Notes under the pieces: generated by a model
Databases searched by the model: none
What the model was told of the DNA's origin: nothing
The model's input: the letters and a program-made list of their open reading frames with translations, nothing else
In this document: in pieces, positions 51,570 to 60,283 of the stretch
Position numbering within the stretch: position 1 is the first letter of the stretch
Layout: the number at the start of each line of letters is the position of its first letter
Position numbers and translations under genes: made by a program
Assembly: GCA_012862575.1 (NCBI GenBank)
Contig: BLSF01000003.1
Location: 1,116,001 to 1,180,000 of the forward strand
DNA length: 64,000 nt
Direction: 5' to 3'
DNA from: Parietichytrium sp. I65-24A
Taxonomy: Eukaryota > Sar > Bigyra > Thraustochytrida > Thraustochytriidae

Positions 51570-51950
51570 CGTAAATGCTCTCTTTCGACCTGCAAGTCAC
51601 TGTACTTGACGACAAAAGCAACTTGAAACCTCACTCTCGAGCTCCTTCGTTTCATGAGATGAGCGGATTAAACGAATGAATGCATGGATGGATTGAATGA
51701 ACGAAAGTCTCGTCTCGTCTTGTCTCGTACGTAGCTGAATGGCGTCGCGCACACTGCGGCGCACACTCAACCAGGGCAAGTGCAGGAAACAGATTACACG
51801 GCAAGTAAACGAAGGGTTCAAGATGGTTTGAGTAGCACTGCTTCGCGAGGAAGTTTCGGACCCTTCTACTACCCTTCGTCACCTTCGTCCCTGCTGCCGT
51901 AAGCCTATCGTCGCTCTGATCGAAGCTTTCATTCAAGGACGAGGACGCTC

Positions 51951-52231
51951 ATGGACTCTCGCGGATTGTCTTCTAAACTAGCTGATTGCTGCAAGCCGAA
52001 AGCTAAATGCGACTCAGAGATTCCTGCGTCATCGCACAAACGAGAGGAGGTAAGGGTTGACGAAGTTCAAGTGGCATGCCATTCCAACTATTTCCAACTC
52101 CTGAGCTTTACGCATGTTGCGAGTTACAAATTGACTTCGACTTTTACGCGTCCTGCGATCTCGCGCAGCTCTCTGCATGCTCCTCGCGCTCCACAGAGTC
52201 CCTGGCCAAGTGCGTCCGCAGCGAAGATTGA
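51951..52231 (+). CDS. candidate small spliced Cys-containing protein
   Basis: Exon 51951-52049, then a strong donor (GAG|GTAAGG), a 119-bp intron to a CGCAG acceptor at 52168, and exon 52169-52231, giving 53 residues with five Cys. Intron size and borders match the proven introns in this window. The product has no family I recognise, so this remains a hypothesis. Confidence 0.25.
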
Positions 52232-52405
52232 CTGCGATGAATTGAAGTAAACCCCAGGCCAAAGAATGAAACAATAGAACAATAGAATGATGGAACGAGA
52301 GGGCAGCCTGAGCAACCATTGAAACTTGGCGCTTCATTTCCAAAGGTTTTCTCGCAACCAAAAAAGCATTCGCGGCATTCACAACACATTCGTTTACGTA
52401 AGCGA

Positions 52406-52421
52406 TACTCAGTACTGAGTA
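52406..52421. promoter_or_regulatory. perfect palindrome TACTCAGTACTGAGTA
   Basis: About 485 bp upstream of the choline/ethanolamine phosphotransferase start. GTACT-family member; role inferred. Confidence 0.45.
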
Positions 52422-52494
52422 CCACCATTCTCGTCAACAAAGAAAGAAAGAAAGAAAGAGCGACAAAAACACCATCACAGCAAATTGCTAAGAT

Positions 52495-52700
52495 CAAATT
52501 TGTCATAACTAATTAACCTAATCTTATATATACAATAGCACAAAATGCTGTAATAGCTTATAAAACTATGACACATCATACAAGATTATCGAGTGAGATA
52601 GTCCAATAGCTCTAGACACAGATGTACATGTTATAGATATAATCATAACCATAGAAAGATAATCTTATCAAAATCTTATCATCCAAATAATGGCACGGGA
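52495..52700. other. AT-rich island
   Basis: About 200 bp far richer in A and T than its surroundings, with repeated ATCTTAT/ATAATC strings and no frame. Could be a replication-start or matrix-attachment type element, or inserted organellar DNA; nothing here decides. Confidence 0.5.
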
Positions 52701-52794
52701 GATCAGAGTAGAAAAGGTCTCCCAGGTTGCTTGCTAACTCATGGAGAAGAAAGGGAGGATAAGAAAGTAAGAAAGAAGGACAGAAAGGAAACAA

Positions 52795-52827
52795 ACAACA
52801 ACAACAACAACAACAACAAACAAACAG
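52795..52827. repeat. (AAC)n/(AAAC)n run in the phosphotransferase leader
   Basis: About eight AAC units then AAAC units, 80-110 bp before the start codon. Confidence 0.8.
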
Positions 52828-52904
52828 AGCACGTCGTGCATACCAGGTAGCCGCGTGGCTGTATCCATCAAATTTGCGAGGTTGAACGCAAAGCAGAGCG
52901 GAAA

Positions 52905-54170
52905 ATGAGCTCGAGCAGCGAGAGGTTCAAGGCTGCGGTGTTGCAGTACAAGTACACGAGCCCGACGCTGTCGCTGCTGGAGAGACTGTACTTGAACGAG
53001 TTCTGGGCCAAGGTGGCTGAGCTGTACCCGCGATGGCTCGCGCCGAATGTGATCACGCTGATGGGGTACGTCTGCGTGTGGACGGCGTTTGGCATCACTC
53101 TGCACGGCTCTCCCAGCCTCAAGGGTGAGCTGCCAGCTTGGAAGTACTTTGTGAACGCTGCGCTGTTCTTCGCTTATCAGACGTTGGATGGGTCGGATGG
53201 CAAGCAGGCACGCCGCACTGGATCGGGCTCTGCGCTCGGCGAGCTCATGGATCATGGCGTGGACGCAGTGGTGACTACCTTGCTCGCTTTGCTCGTGTCC
53301 GACGTTTTCGCGTTCGGCATCACCTCTGTCTGGCCGTGGATCTTCGTGTCTGTTGCCTTGCTCAGCTTCTTCCTCAGCAACATGACTCTGGTGCACTCCG
53401 GAAGGCAAATGTTCTTCGACATGGACGTAATGGAAATCCAAACGACGATGATCATCACCTTGTGCATTGCCGGAGCTTTCGGAACAGACTTTTTTAACTC
53501 CTTCAGCTTCCCGGTTCCCGAATTCGCGCAAGGTATCAAGACCGATCTCGGCGGCCTTTTGCAACCGGAGGAGGCCATTGACTTTACGTCTGGGAGAATC
53601 AGCCTCAAGCTCTTCATCGCCCTCGGCGGGCTAGGCGGTATCCTCATAAACTACCCACAGTACAACTGGGCTTGCTTTAGACCTTACGTGTGGCTCAAAA
53701 AGGAGGACAGGCCCGAACATGTCAAGAAAGGTGTTCCTGGGTCGGGACTTGGGGCACTGCTTTTCCATCTTGCTCTCATTCATACATTCTTTGCGGTCTG
53801 CTGCGCTTCCGTCTACTTTGGAACGCGGCTCGAGACCAAAGAGCGGTCGGAGGCTGCAATGCGAGCCTTTGCCGTGCTCATCTCTTTTTCTTTCGGCGAC
53901 CTAATGGATAGAGTACTTCTCATGCGCGTAGCTCACGAGCCTTTGCCGCTCGTCCCATCTGGCCTGCTTCCTTTGGTTGCTTTTCTGTTTTGCGCTCAAA
54001 ATGACAATACGCTCAAGACCACAACCTTCATCGGCAATTACGAGTGGTGGACCCTTCTCGCCGCCTCAAGCTTCATGGTCCATCACGCTTACTTTGCACG
54101 GTCTGTGCTTGCGCTGGCCAGAGTTCTCGGAATCCATCCTTTTAAGATCGCCCAGAAGAAGAAAGACTGA
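52905..54170 (+). CDS. CEPT1: choline/ethanolamine phosphotransferase (CDP-alcohol phosphatidyltransferase)
   Basis: Last step of the Kennedy pathway: joins CDP-choline or CDP-ethanolamine to diacylglycerol, making PC or PE in the ER membrane. 421 residues, one exon. The signature DG-x2-AR-x8-G-x3-D-x3-D is complete at 98-120 (DGKQAR, Gly112, Asp116, Asp120). The N-terminus has the family's YKYTS...LL followed by W-x-P-N-x-ITL. Around eight to ten hydrophobic segments are spread over residues 45-400, as in Cpt1/Ept1. The C-terminus KKKD fits a KKxx ER-retrieval signal. Choline versus ethanolamine preference cannot be told from sequence. A loop at about residues 207-235 is longer than I would expect. 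Phosphonate head groups (CDP-aminoethylphosphonate) are used by some such enzymes, of possible interest given the neighbouring fusion gene. Confidence 0.93.
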   Translation: MSSSSERFKAAVLQYKYTSPTLSLLERLYLNEFWAKVAELYPRWLAPNVITLMGYVCVWTAFGITLHGSPSLKGELPAWKYFVNAALFFAYQTLDGSDGKQARRTGSGSALGELMDHGVDAVVTTLLALLVSDVFAFGITSVWPWIFVSVALLSFFLSNMTLVHSGRQMFFDMDVMEIQTTMIITLCIAGAFGTDFFNSFSFPVPEFAQGIKTDLGGLLQPEEAIDFTSGRISLKLFIALGGLGGILINYPQYNWACFRPYVWLKKEDRPEHVKKGVPGSGLGALLFHLALIHTFFAVCCASVYFGTRLETKERSEAAMRAFAVLISFSFGDLMDRVLLMRVAHEPLPLVPSGLLPLVAFLFCAQNDNTLKTTTFIGNYEWWTLLAASSFMVHHAYFARSVLALARVLGIHPFKIAQKKKD

Positions 54171-54737
54171 GCACTATATGCTCGTTCGATCGTTCGTCCC
54201 TTCACAGTTTCGAACCCCGCTAGATAGTTTCTCTTTTACTCCTCCTTTCCATTCTCCTTTCCTCTTTACTTTCACTCAAGTATACACGCTTTTCAGCCTC
54301 TTTCGCCACCCGCATCCATTCAGAGCGACGATGAGCCTCCCCTCTTGTACTCAAAACCAGCCAACCTACTTGCCCAAGGCTTCTGCACATTCTCGCGGCT
54401 TTCCAGAATTCAGTCCAGAACAACAGAACTTACTGATAGAGCAGACGAGTTTCAGAATTCCCAAAAAGTCAAAAACCTTCGTCGCCCCTTTGCAGATATA
54501 CCATTTACAACTTGGTCAAAGTTGGCGACGCTCTTTCCTCAAACCTCAAGAGCTCCCCTTCTTACTGAACGAGCGAAAGGATGACAAATGATCGGAACTC
54601 TCTATAACTTTCTCGCGATTCTTTATAATAAACTTGTTATAGAAAAACGGGTGTTGATTGGAATGCCAGCCAATGTGGCGCTCTTGACTGTCTTTGAACG
54701 TTCATTTGAGCCACAACCGATTCAACTTCCACTTCTC

Positions 54738-54768
<31 letters not shown>

Positions 54769-55198
54769 CGAATGATTGAATGATTGAATGATTGAATGAT
54801 TGAGATAGGATGAGATAGGTCTTCATCAACTTTGAAAGCTGATAACTTACCGGTACGGATAATGAATGATAAGCAAATGCATTTCATTATTGACAGAGAA
54901 TGAAAGACGCTCCATAGACTCCATAGTGTCCATAGCTCCATTGCCGACCGATTCCATAAGAGTCTGCGCTGCGCGTACACTACACGTACGCAGCACAGGC
55001 GCCTAGCTGAACCGAAACGTACTCGCCGAGTACTCGTCGCAGCACTCCTCTTTTGCAAAGACGCACAAGCCGCCAAGTTATCTCTCACAAGCGCCTTGGT
55101 TTGCTCCGTGAGCGGCCAACGAAGGCTGCGAAGACGGCAAGAAAGTAAATTCGAAAAAGGAGACTGGAAGGTGCGGGAACTCACTTTCGTTCGATCTT
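54171..55198. other. intergenic, upstream of MON1
   Basis: AT-rich 3' flank of the phosphotransferase, then a (GATT)n/(GAAT)n run at about 54742-54800 and a CGAGTACTCG palindrome at 55027-55036. Open frames here look random. Confidence 0.55.
55027..55036. promoter_or_regulatory. CGAGTACTCG palindrome upstream of MON1
   Basis: 10-bp perfect palindrome with the AGTACT core, about 165 bp before the MON1 start. GTACT-family member; role inferred. Confidence 0.4.
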
Positions 55199-56911
55199 AT
55201 GCAACGACCGTCCGATGATAGCGCAGAAAGCAGCGGCGAAGGCGTCGACGGCCACAAAAGCGCGGAGGCGACGGAGCTGGAGCTGGGTCGAGACCAGCCG
55301 CGACAAGCTGCTGCTGCGAAATTGGAGGACAAAGAGAGCAACGGCGATGAATTAGCTGCACTAAGCACCAGGAATTACGGTCTCGAAGAGGACGAAGAAG
55401 ATGAAGACGAGGATGAAGAAGACGCCGATACGGTAAACGAGGAGGACAATGACGTGTTCTTGACATTTCCGGACGCAGGCATGAACCTGGTGGAAAGACC
55501 CAAGTCCATTGACAAAGATGAGGAGGACTTTGGTGGACCGAGCACTTCGTTCGCAGCAATGCAGGAAGAAGAGAATATGAGGCAGGAGGAGCGCCAGCAC
55601 AGCGAAAGGAACTGGGTCAATCGCGAGAAGAACGTCATGGTTTTCAGCCGGGCCGGAAAGCCAGTTTATTCAAGCCACGGCGACGAATTGCACTTGTCGT
55701 CGCTTTTTAGTTTACTGCAAGCTATGTTGGCGAAAACCGACGATCAATTGCGAGTGGTGCGAGCTGGAAAGGGCTTTGTGATGGTCTTCTCCGTTCGCGG
55801 CCCGCTAATGCTAGCGATGGCGTCTCGCCTTGATGAACCAATCGGATACATGCAACTTCAGCTGGAGTACATCTACGCCCAAATTTTGTTCCACTTCACT
55901 CTTTCGGCTTTGGAAGACACATTTAGCCGCAAGCCCGGCTACGACATGCGTGGTTTGCTTGGTGGTGCGAGGACGGAGCTGGAAGGCATCGTGGAAATGG
56001 CCTCCACTTCTCCGTCCCTCCTCTTTGAGGCTGTTCCCGTGCTCCCGCTGCCCTCCGATATTCGAAGCGCTGCGACGAATATCTTGTTCTCGGTCCGCCA
56101 AACAAATTTGTTGTACTCTATCTTGCTTGCGGATTCTAATTTGGTGACGCAAATCTCGCCGAAACGGCATCCGTTGAAAGCTAGCGACATGTTATTGCTC
56201 AGCAATTTCGTTCAAAAGGCAAAACAACTTCGCTCGCAAGAAACGTGGACTCCACTTTGTCTCCCGGGGTTCAATAGCACTGGTTTCCTGCACGCGTATG
56301 CCGCTTATGTTTCGGACAAAATATGCCTCCTAATGCTCTGCTCTGGCGAGTCGCTGGAACAGTTTCACTTTTGCTCAAAATCAAAGTCAAGCATCATGGA
56401 CCAGCTCAAGGGCACTGGGATTGCCGCCAAGATAGAGCTGGCCGTCACAAACCCAAAACTCACGCCAGGGAGCTGTGACGCAGCGTCTTCCATCCACCTT
56501 ATGTATCGCTCGCTTCGCCAGGATCAATACTTTGAGACAACAGTTGCTGACCATGCTCCTTTGCACGTCGGTGAGACGGCTCGGAAACGTCTCATGAAAC
56601 GGTACATCGATATTAGCGAACGCTTGCACTCTTTTCACCGTCGCGTTTGCATCGTGTCGCCAACGGAGACACCAGCCCCAGCAAACGGCGGTTTGGCCAG
56701 CTATATCAAGCAAGCAGAGCAAGGCGAAATCTGGGATGTGCGGGACAGCGAAGCTATTATCGCAATCATCAACCCCGGGCATTTCGAACTGTATGCTGCT
56801 TTTCATATCTTCACAACTGCTTCGCAGGCCATGGCGTGCGCTACGAGGTTTGCATCTTGGGTGCGAAGTTCACGGCAAGACGTGTTCCTTATGAAACCGC
56901 CAACATGGTAA
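55199..56911 (+). CDS. MON1: vacuolar fusion protein MON1
   Basis: Subunit of the Mon1-Ccz1 complex, the guanine-nucleotide exchange factor that activates Rab7/Ypt7 on late endosomes and autophagosomes. 570 residues, one exon, ATG 55199. The first 135 residues are acidic and disordered (a run of Glu/Asp with LEEDEEDEDEDEEDAD). The Mon1 family core begins at MVFSRAGKPVYSSHGDE (Longin-type domain 1). It continues with GKGFVMVFSVRGPLMLAMASR, the YMQLQLEYIYAQILF helix, a second domain near HPLKASDMLLLSNFV, and a third at the C-terminus with HLMYRS, a FHRRVCIV segment and a W-x-R tail. Spacing and length fit fungal and animal MON1 (about 530-640). The partner CCZ1 is not in the window. Confidence 0.93.
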   Translation: MQRPSDDSAESSGEGVDGHKSAEATELELGRDQPRQAAAAKLEDKESNGDELAALSTRNYGLEEDEEDEDEDEEDADTVNEEDNDVFLTFPDAGMNLVERPKSIDKDEEDFGGPSTSFAAMQEEENMRQEERQHSERNWVNREKNVMVFSRAGKPVYSSHGDELHLSSLFSLLQAMLAKTDDQLRVVRAGKGFVMVFSVRGPLMLAMASRLDEPIGYMQLQLEYIYAQILFHFTLSALEDTFSRKPGYDMRGLLGGARTELEGIVEMASTSPSLLFEAVPVLPLPSDIRSAATNILFSVRQTNLLYSILLADSNLVTQISPKRHPLKASDMLLLSNFVQKAKQLRSQETWTPLCLPGFNSTGFLHAYAAYVSDKICLLMLCSGESLEQFHFCSKSKSSIMDQLKGTGIAAKIELAVTNPKLTPGSCDAASSIHLMYRSLRQDQYFETTVADHAPLHVGETARKRLMKRYIDISERLHSFHRRVCIVSPTETPAPANGGLASYIKQAEQGEIWDVRDSEAIIAIINPGHFELYAAFHIFTTASQAMACATRFASWVRSSRQDVFLMKPPTW

Positions 56912-57161
56912 AATGTAGTACAAATCATTTCATCAATACTGTTGTCTCTCTTTTCCCTACTACTTCTTTGAAGTTCTCTTGACGCGCTGGGGCAACCACC
57001 TGTACTACTCGAGTCTTTGAGGCACGCAGAGGGAAGGCCTCCTTCAAGAGACATCAAATCTTCATAATCGAGCAATTTATGGCACACGGAGGCCGTACAT
57101 GTCTTCTTCTAAAAGTCCTTTCGGCATCAGCACTCCACATCAAGCATCCACGAGAAGTTTT

Positions 57162-57679
57162 TTACCCATGCCGAAATGTCAATATGAGGATTGGTCCCAA
57201 GCTGAAATAAAACATATTCTTGTCCTCGTGAGTAACAAAAGACCCGTAGCTCTTGCCGACGATTGTATGCCACGCTCCGCCCCTCCTCTCTGTCAGTGCC
57301 TCAGTGATCACCTGCGCAAGCTGATAATACCGTTTAAGCTCCCCCTTCAGAAGCATTTGAAGCGCCTATCCACGCACAAGAGGTTGGTTTAAACAACCAA
57401 AACTCGCAAACGTCAGAACTCAGAATTCAGCATTCAGATCGCGAACACACACACACATTCGCAACCATCAGCAACAACGCAACTAACCTTGCCCGCAGCT
57501 TCCAGCGCACACGCCACAACCTCCTCATCTGCACTCAAATAATGCGCCTGATACTTGTACTTTTCCAATATCTCCGACGGGATCTCCTTCTTCGCGGCCA
57601 TCGCTGCGTTCACGCTCACATTCGCATTCGCATTCGCATTCGATGCGCTCTTGTTCTCATCATTCACTTGAGTCGCCAT
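57162..57679 (-). CDS. DYNLL: dynein light chain, LC8 family (two exons)
   Basis: Homodimeric hub protein that binds dynein intermediate chains and many other partners. Exon 1 is 57488-57679 (ATG 57677-57679, 64 codons). A GT-AG intron of about 143 bp is followed by exon 2 at about 57162-57344, giving about 124 residues. Exon 2 carries the LC8 core: WHTIVGKSYGSFVTHEDKN, then FYFSLGPILILTFRHG, aligning with W-H-C-I-V-G...GSYVTHE...G...LLFKSG in human DYNLL1. Exon 1 has a 26-residue Asn/Ala-rich extension before IPSEILEKY and the ADEEVVACALE helix. The acceptor is uncertain: CTGAAG (used here), TATCAG and GGATAG all keep frame, changing the loop by a few residues. LC8 occurs in cytoplasmic and axonemal dynein. 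Confidence 0.88.
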
Positions 57680-58575
57680 CTCCCAAAGCTCAAACCAAAA
57701 AACTAACAAACCAAAAAACTCAAACCTTTGCACTTGTTGGTTGGATCCGACCAAGAGACCGTAGCTAATACTCTAACGCAGTCTCAAACGGCTCTGCGCG
57801 TACCCAATTTCGTATGTCTGTTACTTAATTTACAATTGAGAGTGTCCTCGCTTTCACAAGTACGTTCTCTGAGACTGTGTGTTGCAGACGTTTTCACTTT
57901 ACGTTCTCAAGTTTCCGGAGTCGTCAACGTTTTCTGCGGGACGTCGCGGAGCAGGAGTGCTCTGCGATGAGGGAAATTCTCTCTGTTCGTCGCGGAGTCC
58001 ACTAGCTACCTCTGTCAATCTTTACAATCCTTACTCTATTTTAGACTAGCTCAAACCATTATATAGCACCAGTGCTGCTAGCTAGCACTCTAGTCTAGTA
58101 GCGAGTGCAGGGTGCAGGGTGTGGCTTTACAGTTTAATTTAAGGTATTTTTGGGGAATTTTGTGAGAGAATTCGCTGTTATTCTTGGGAATTATGCGCGT
58201 TTTTTTGGGGGGCAGGGGAGAGGTGCTGGGTGTGGTGTATCTTGTTGTGTCCGCAAAGAGTGAGAAGGTACTTGAGTACCCCTGTAAATGGGCAGGTGTC
58301 CGCGGCGAATCAACGTGTGAAGACTGTCTTGTGTGTGCAGCTCGGCATTTAAAATTTCAAAACGTTTGAAGAATTGTATCTATCGAAGGCGTTTGGTGTT
58401 CGGCTGAAGTTTTCGTGCATCATATTGCTTTCGGTGTATTCTCCAAGTTTACTTTCATTGGCGCGGGATTGTTTTGGAGATTTAGAAGCAGAGATTCATT
58501 GTTGAAGATAAGCAGCAGCAAATTACGTTTAGCTGTGGGAACTCAGGGAGTTGAGCGTTACCGTGAGTGAGGAGA
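57680..58575. other. divergent promoter region between LC8 and CSN1
   Basis: No gene. A GGTACTTGAGTACC inverted repeat lies at 58267-58280, about 295 bp before CSN1 and about 590 bp from the LC8 start. Confidence 0.6.
58267..58280. promoter_or_regulatory. GGTACT-TG-AGTACC inverted repeat upstream of CSN1
   Basis: Six-base perfect arms with a 2-bp spacer. GTACT-family member; role inferred. Confidence 0.4.
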
Positions 58576-60045
58576 ATGTCGAGCATGTCTTCAGGAGAAG
58601 TGGCGGCTCCGCCTCCAAACTATGAGTTCGACCTGGATGCGTACGCGAGCCGATACAGTGGGAATTTGAAGATCGATCGGCTGCTGTTTGTGGCGAAGAA
58701 GAGGCCTGACCTTGAAGAAAGAGCGACTCGGCTTGCTCTCGCAGAAGCGAAGCAGATGCAGAATTTCGTGAGGTACAGGGCGATTGCAAATGAGAGAGAT
58801 GTCGATGTAGACAAAACATGGCTCATGGATGCGGAAGCAAGAGGACGCGAAGAGTTAAAACGGCTTAATGCGGAACTGGAAGCTGCGCGTGCAGGCACGA
58901 TTAAAGAAAAAACGTTGGTAAGTTTCGGACGGGGATGTGTTGCTTTGGTCTGCGAACCGTGCTGACTCGATCTGAACCAAACCAAACCGATCGGTGCTTA
59001 CTGTGCAAAGATGTACTATACCGAGATTGGGCACTTTCACGCCAAACAAGGCGACTATGCACAAGCGATGAAATCGTACGGGAAGTCACGAGATTACTGC
59101 ACAAACACGACCAGACATGTAAATGCCTTCCTGAACATGATTCAAGTCAACTTATGCTCTGACCGATTCCCAACAGTGTTAAACTTCGTTCAGAAGGCGA
59201 AAACGGCGCTTGGTGCCAACACCGAATCCACAGTCACCCTCTCAAAATTGAATGCTGCCGGCGGACTCGCAGCGTTTAGATGTGAAGATTACGAGGAGGC
59301 GGCGCAGTATTTTCTCTCCGTCGGCCTGGAGCTTGACTCGTCCTTCAAGGAGGTCATCACATGCCAAGATGTTGCGCTCTATGGGGGCATTGTGTGTCTA
59401 GCAACGTTTTCCCGTGACAAGCTCAAAAGTGAGGTCATGGCCTCTCCGACTTTTCGCACCATGCTCGAATCGGTGCCACTTGTGCGCGATATCTTATCCG
59501 GGTTCTTGGCTTCCAAATACTCTTCATTATTTGGTTTGCTCGCAAAGCTCGAGGAGGTGGTTAGGTTAGACATATACGCTCATGCGAGTTTCGACAAGCT
59601 GCTCAAAATGATTCGCACCAGAGCTTTGCGGCAATATGTCTTTCCCTTCAGCTCTGTGGACTTAAACGTGATGGCGAATGAGTTTGGCTCCAGCTTTTCG
59701 CAACTCGAAAAAGAGATATCTGACCTGATTGTCGACGGGTCTTTGAGTGCAAGGATAGATCGACAGAGCGGATTTTTGTACATGTGGGAAAGCGACCCTC
59801 GGGTGACCTTGTTTGACACCGTTCTCGGCTTGGGAAAATTATTTGAGTTTGAAGTGACGACTTCTTTGCTGCACTTTAATCTCGGGCGAAAAGGCATCAT
59901 TCGGGAAGTTAGGAAAGGCCAGAAGCGCGGTGCGCCGCGAGCAGCTGGCAGTGCGTCGATGGAAGTCGATGGGCCAGAAGCCGCCGGTGAGGAGAGCGAC
60001 GAGGATATGCAATACATTGAAGACGTGGAGAGCCCGCCGTATTAG
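58576..60045 (+). CDS. CSN1: COP9 signalosome subunit 1
   Basis: Scaffold subunit of the COP9 signalosome, which removes NEDD8 from cullin-RING ligases. Exons 58576-58917 and 59011-60045 (93-bp GT-AG intron, phase 0) give 458 residues; the ATG 58576 is the first in frame. The N-terminal FDLDAYASRYSGNLKIDRLLFVA is the CSN1 hallmark (DLEAYASLYSG...RL.FIA) and sets it apart from the related proteasome subunit Rpn7. A helical-repeat region follows (YTEIGHFHAKQGDYAQAMKSY, TRDYC-like SRDYCTNTTRHV), then a PCI domain (about 300-400: LDIYAHASFDKLLKMIRTRAL, QYVFPFSSVDLNVMA, QLEKEISDLIVDGSLSARID). The acidic C-terminus (EESDEDMQYIEDVESPPY) is longer than usual. Convergent with the STPGR gene. Confidence 0.92.
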
Positions 60046-60283
60046 AACGCAATGCACGATCGAATTCTACACAACAAAGTTTGCAAAAGGCTAAAAGAAA
60101 AGCTGAGTACCTTTTTTCTTTTCCCAATAGCGGGCTCAGGTAAAAAAATTGACTCGTGAGACACAATCACCAATCGGCACCTCTAATGGTTCACCGACCA
60201 AATCATGGCCAAACTAAAAGTCGAATTAGGATATCCGTGTTTCACAAACATTTCTTATTCCTTCAAGTCGTTCAGTTTATAGG

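Larger units (their letters stand above)
49422..52904. other. 3.5-kb interval with only weak gene candidates
   Basis: No firm gene. Weak candidates are listed separately (50599-50745 minus, 51369-51569 minus, 51951-52231 plus). It also holds AGTACTAGTAC (49841-49851), TACTCAGTACTGAGTA (52406-52421), an AAAG run (52440-52460), an AT-rich island (about 52495-52700) and an AAC run in the phosphotransferase leader. Confidence 0.5.
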
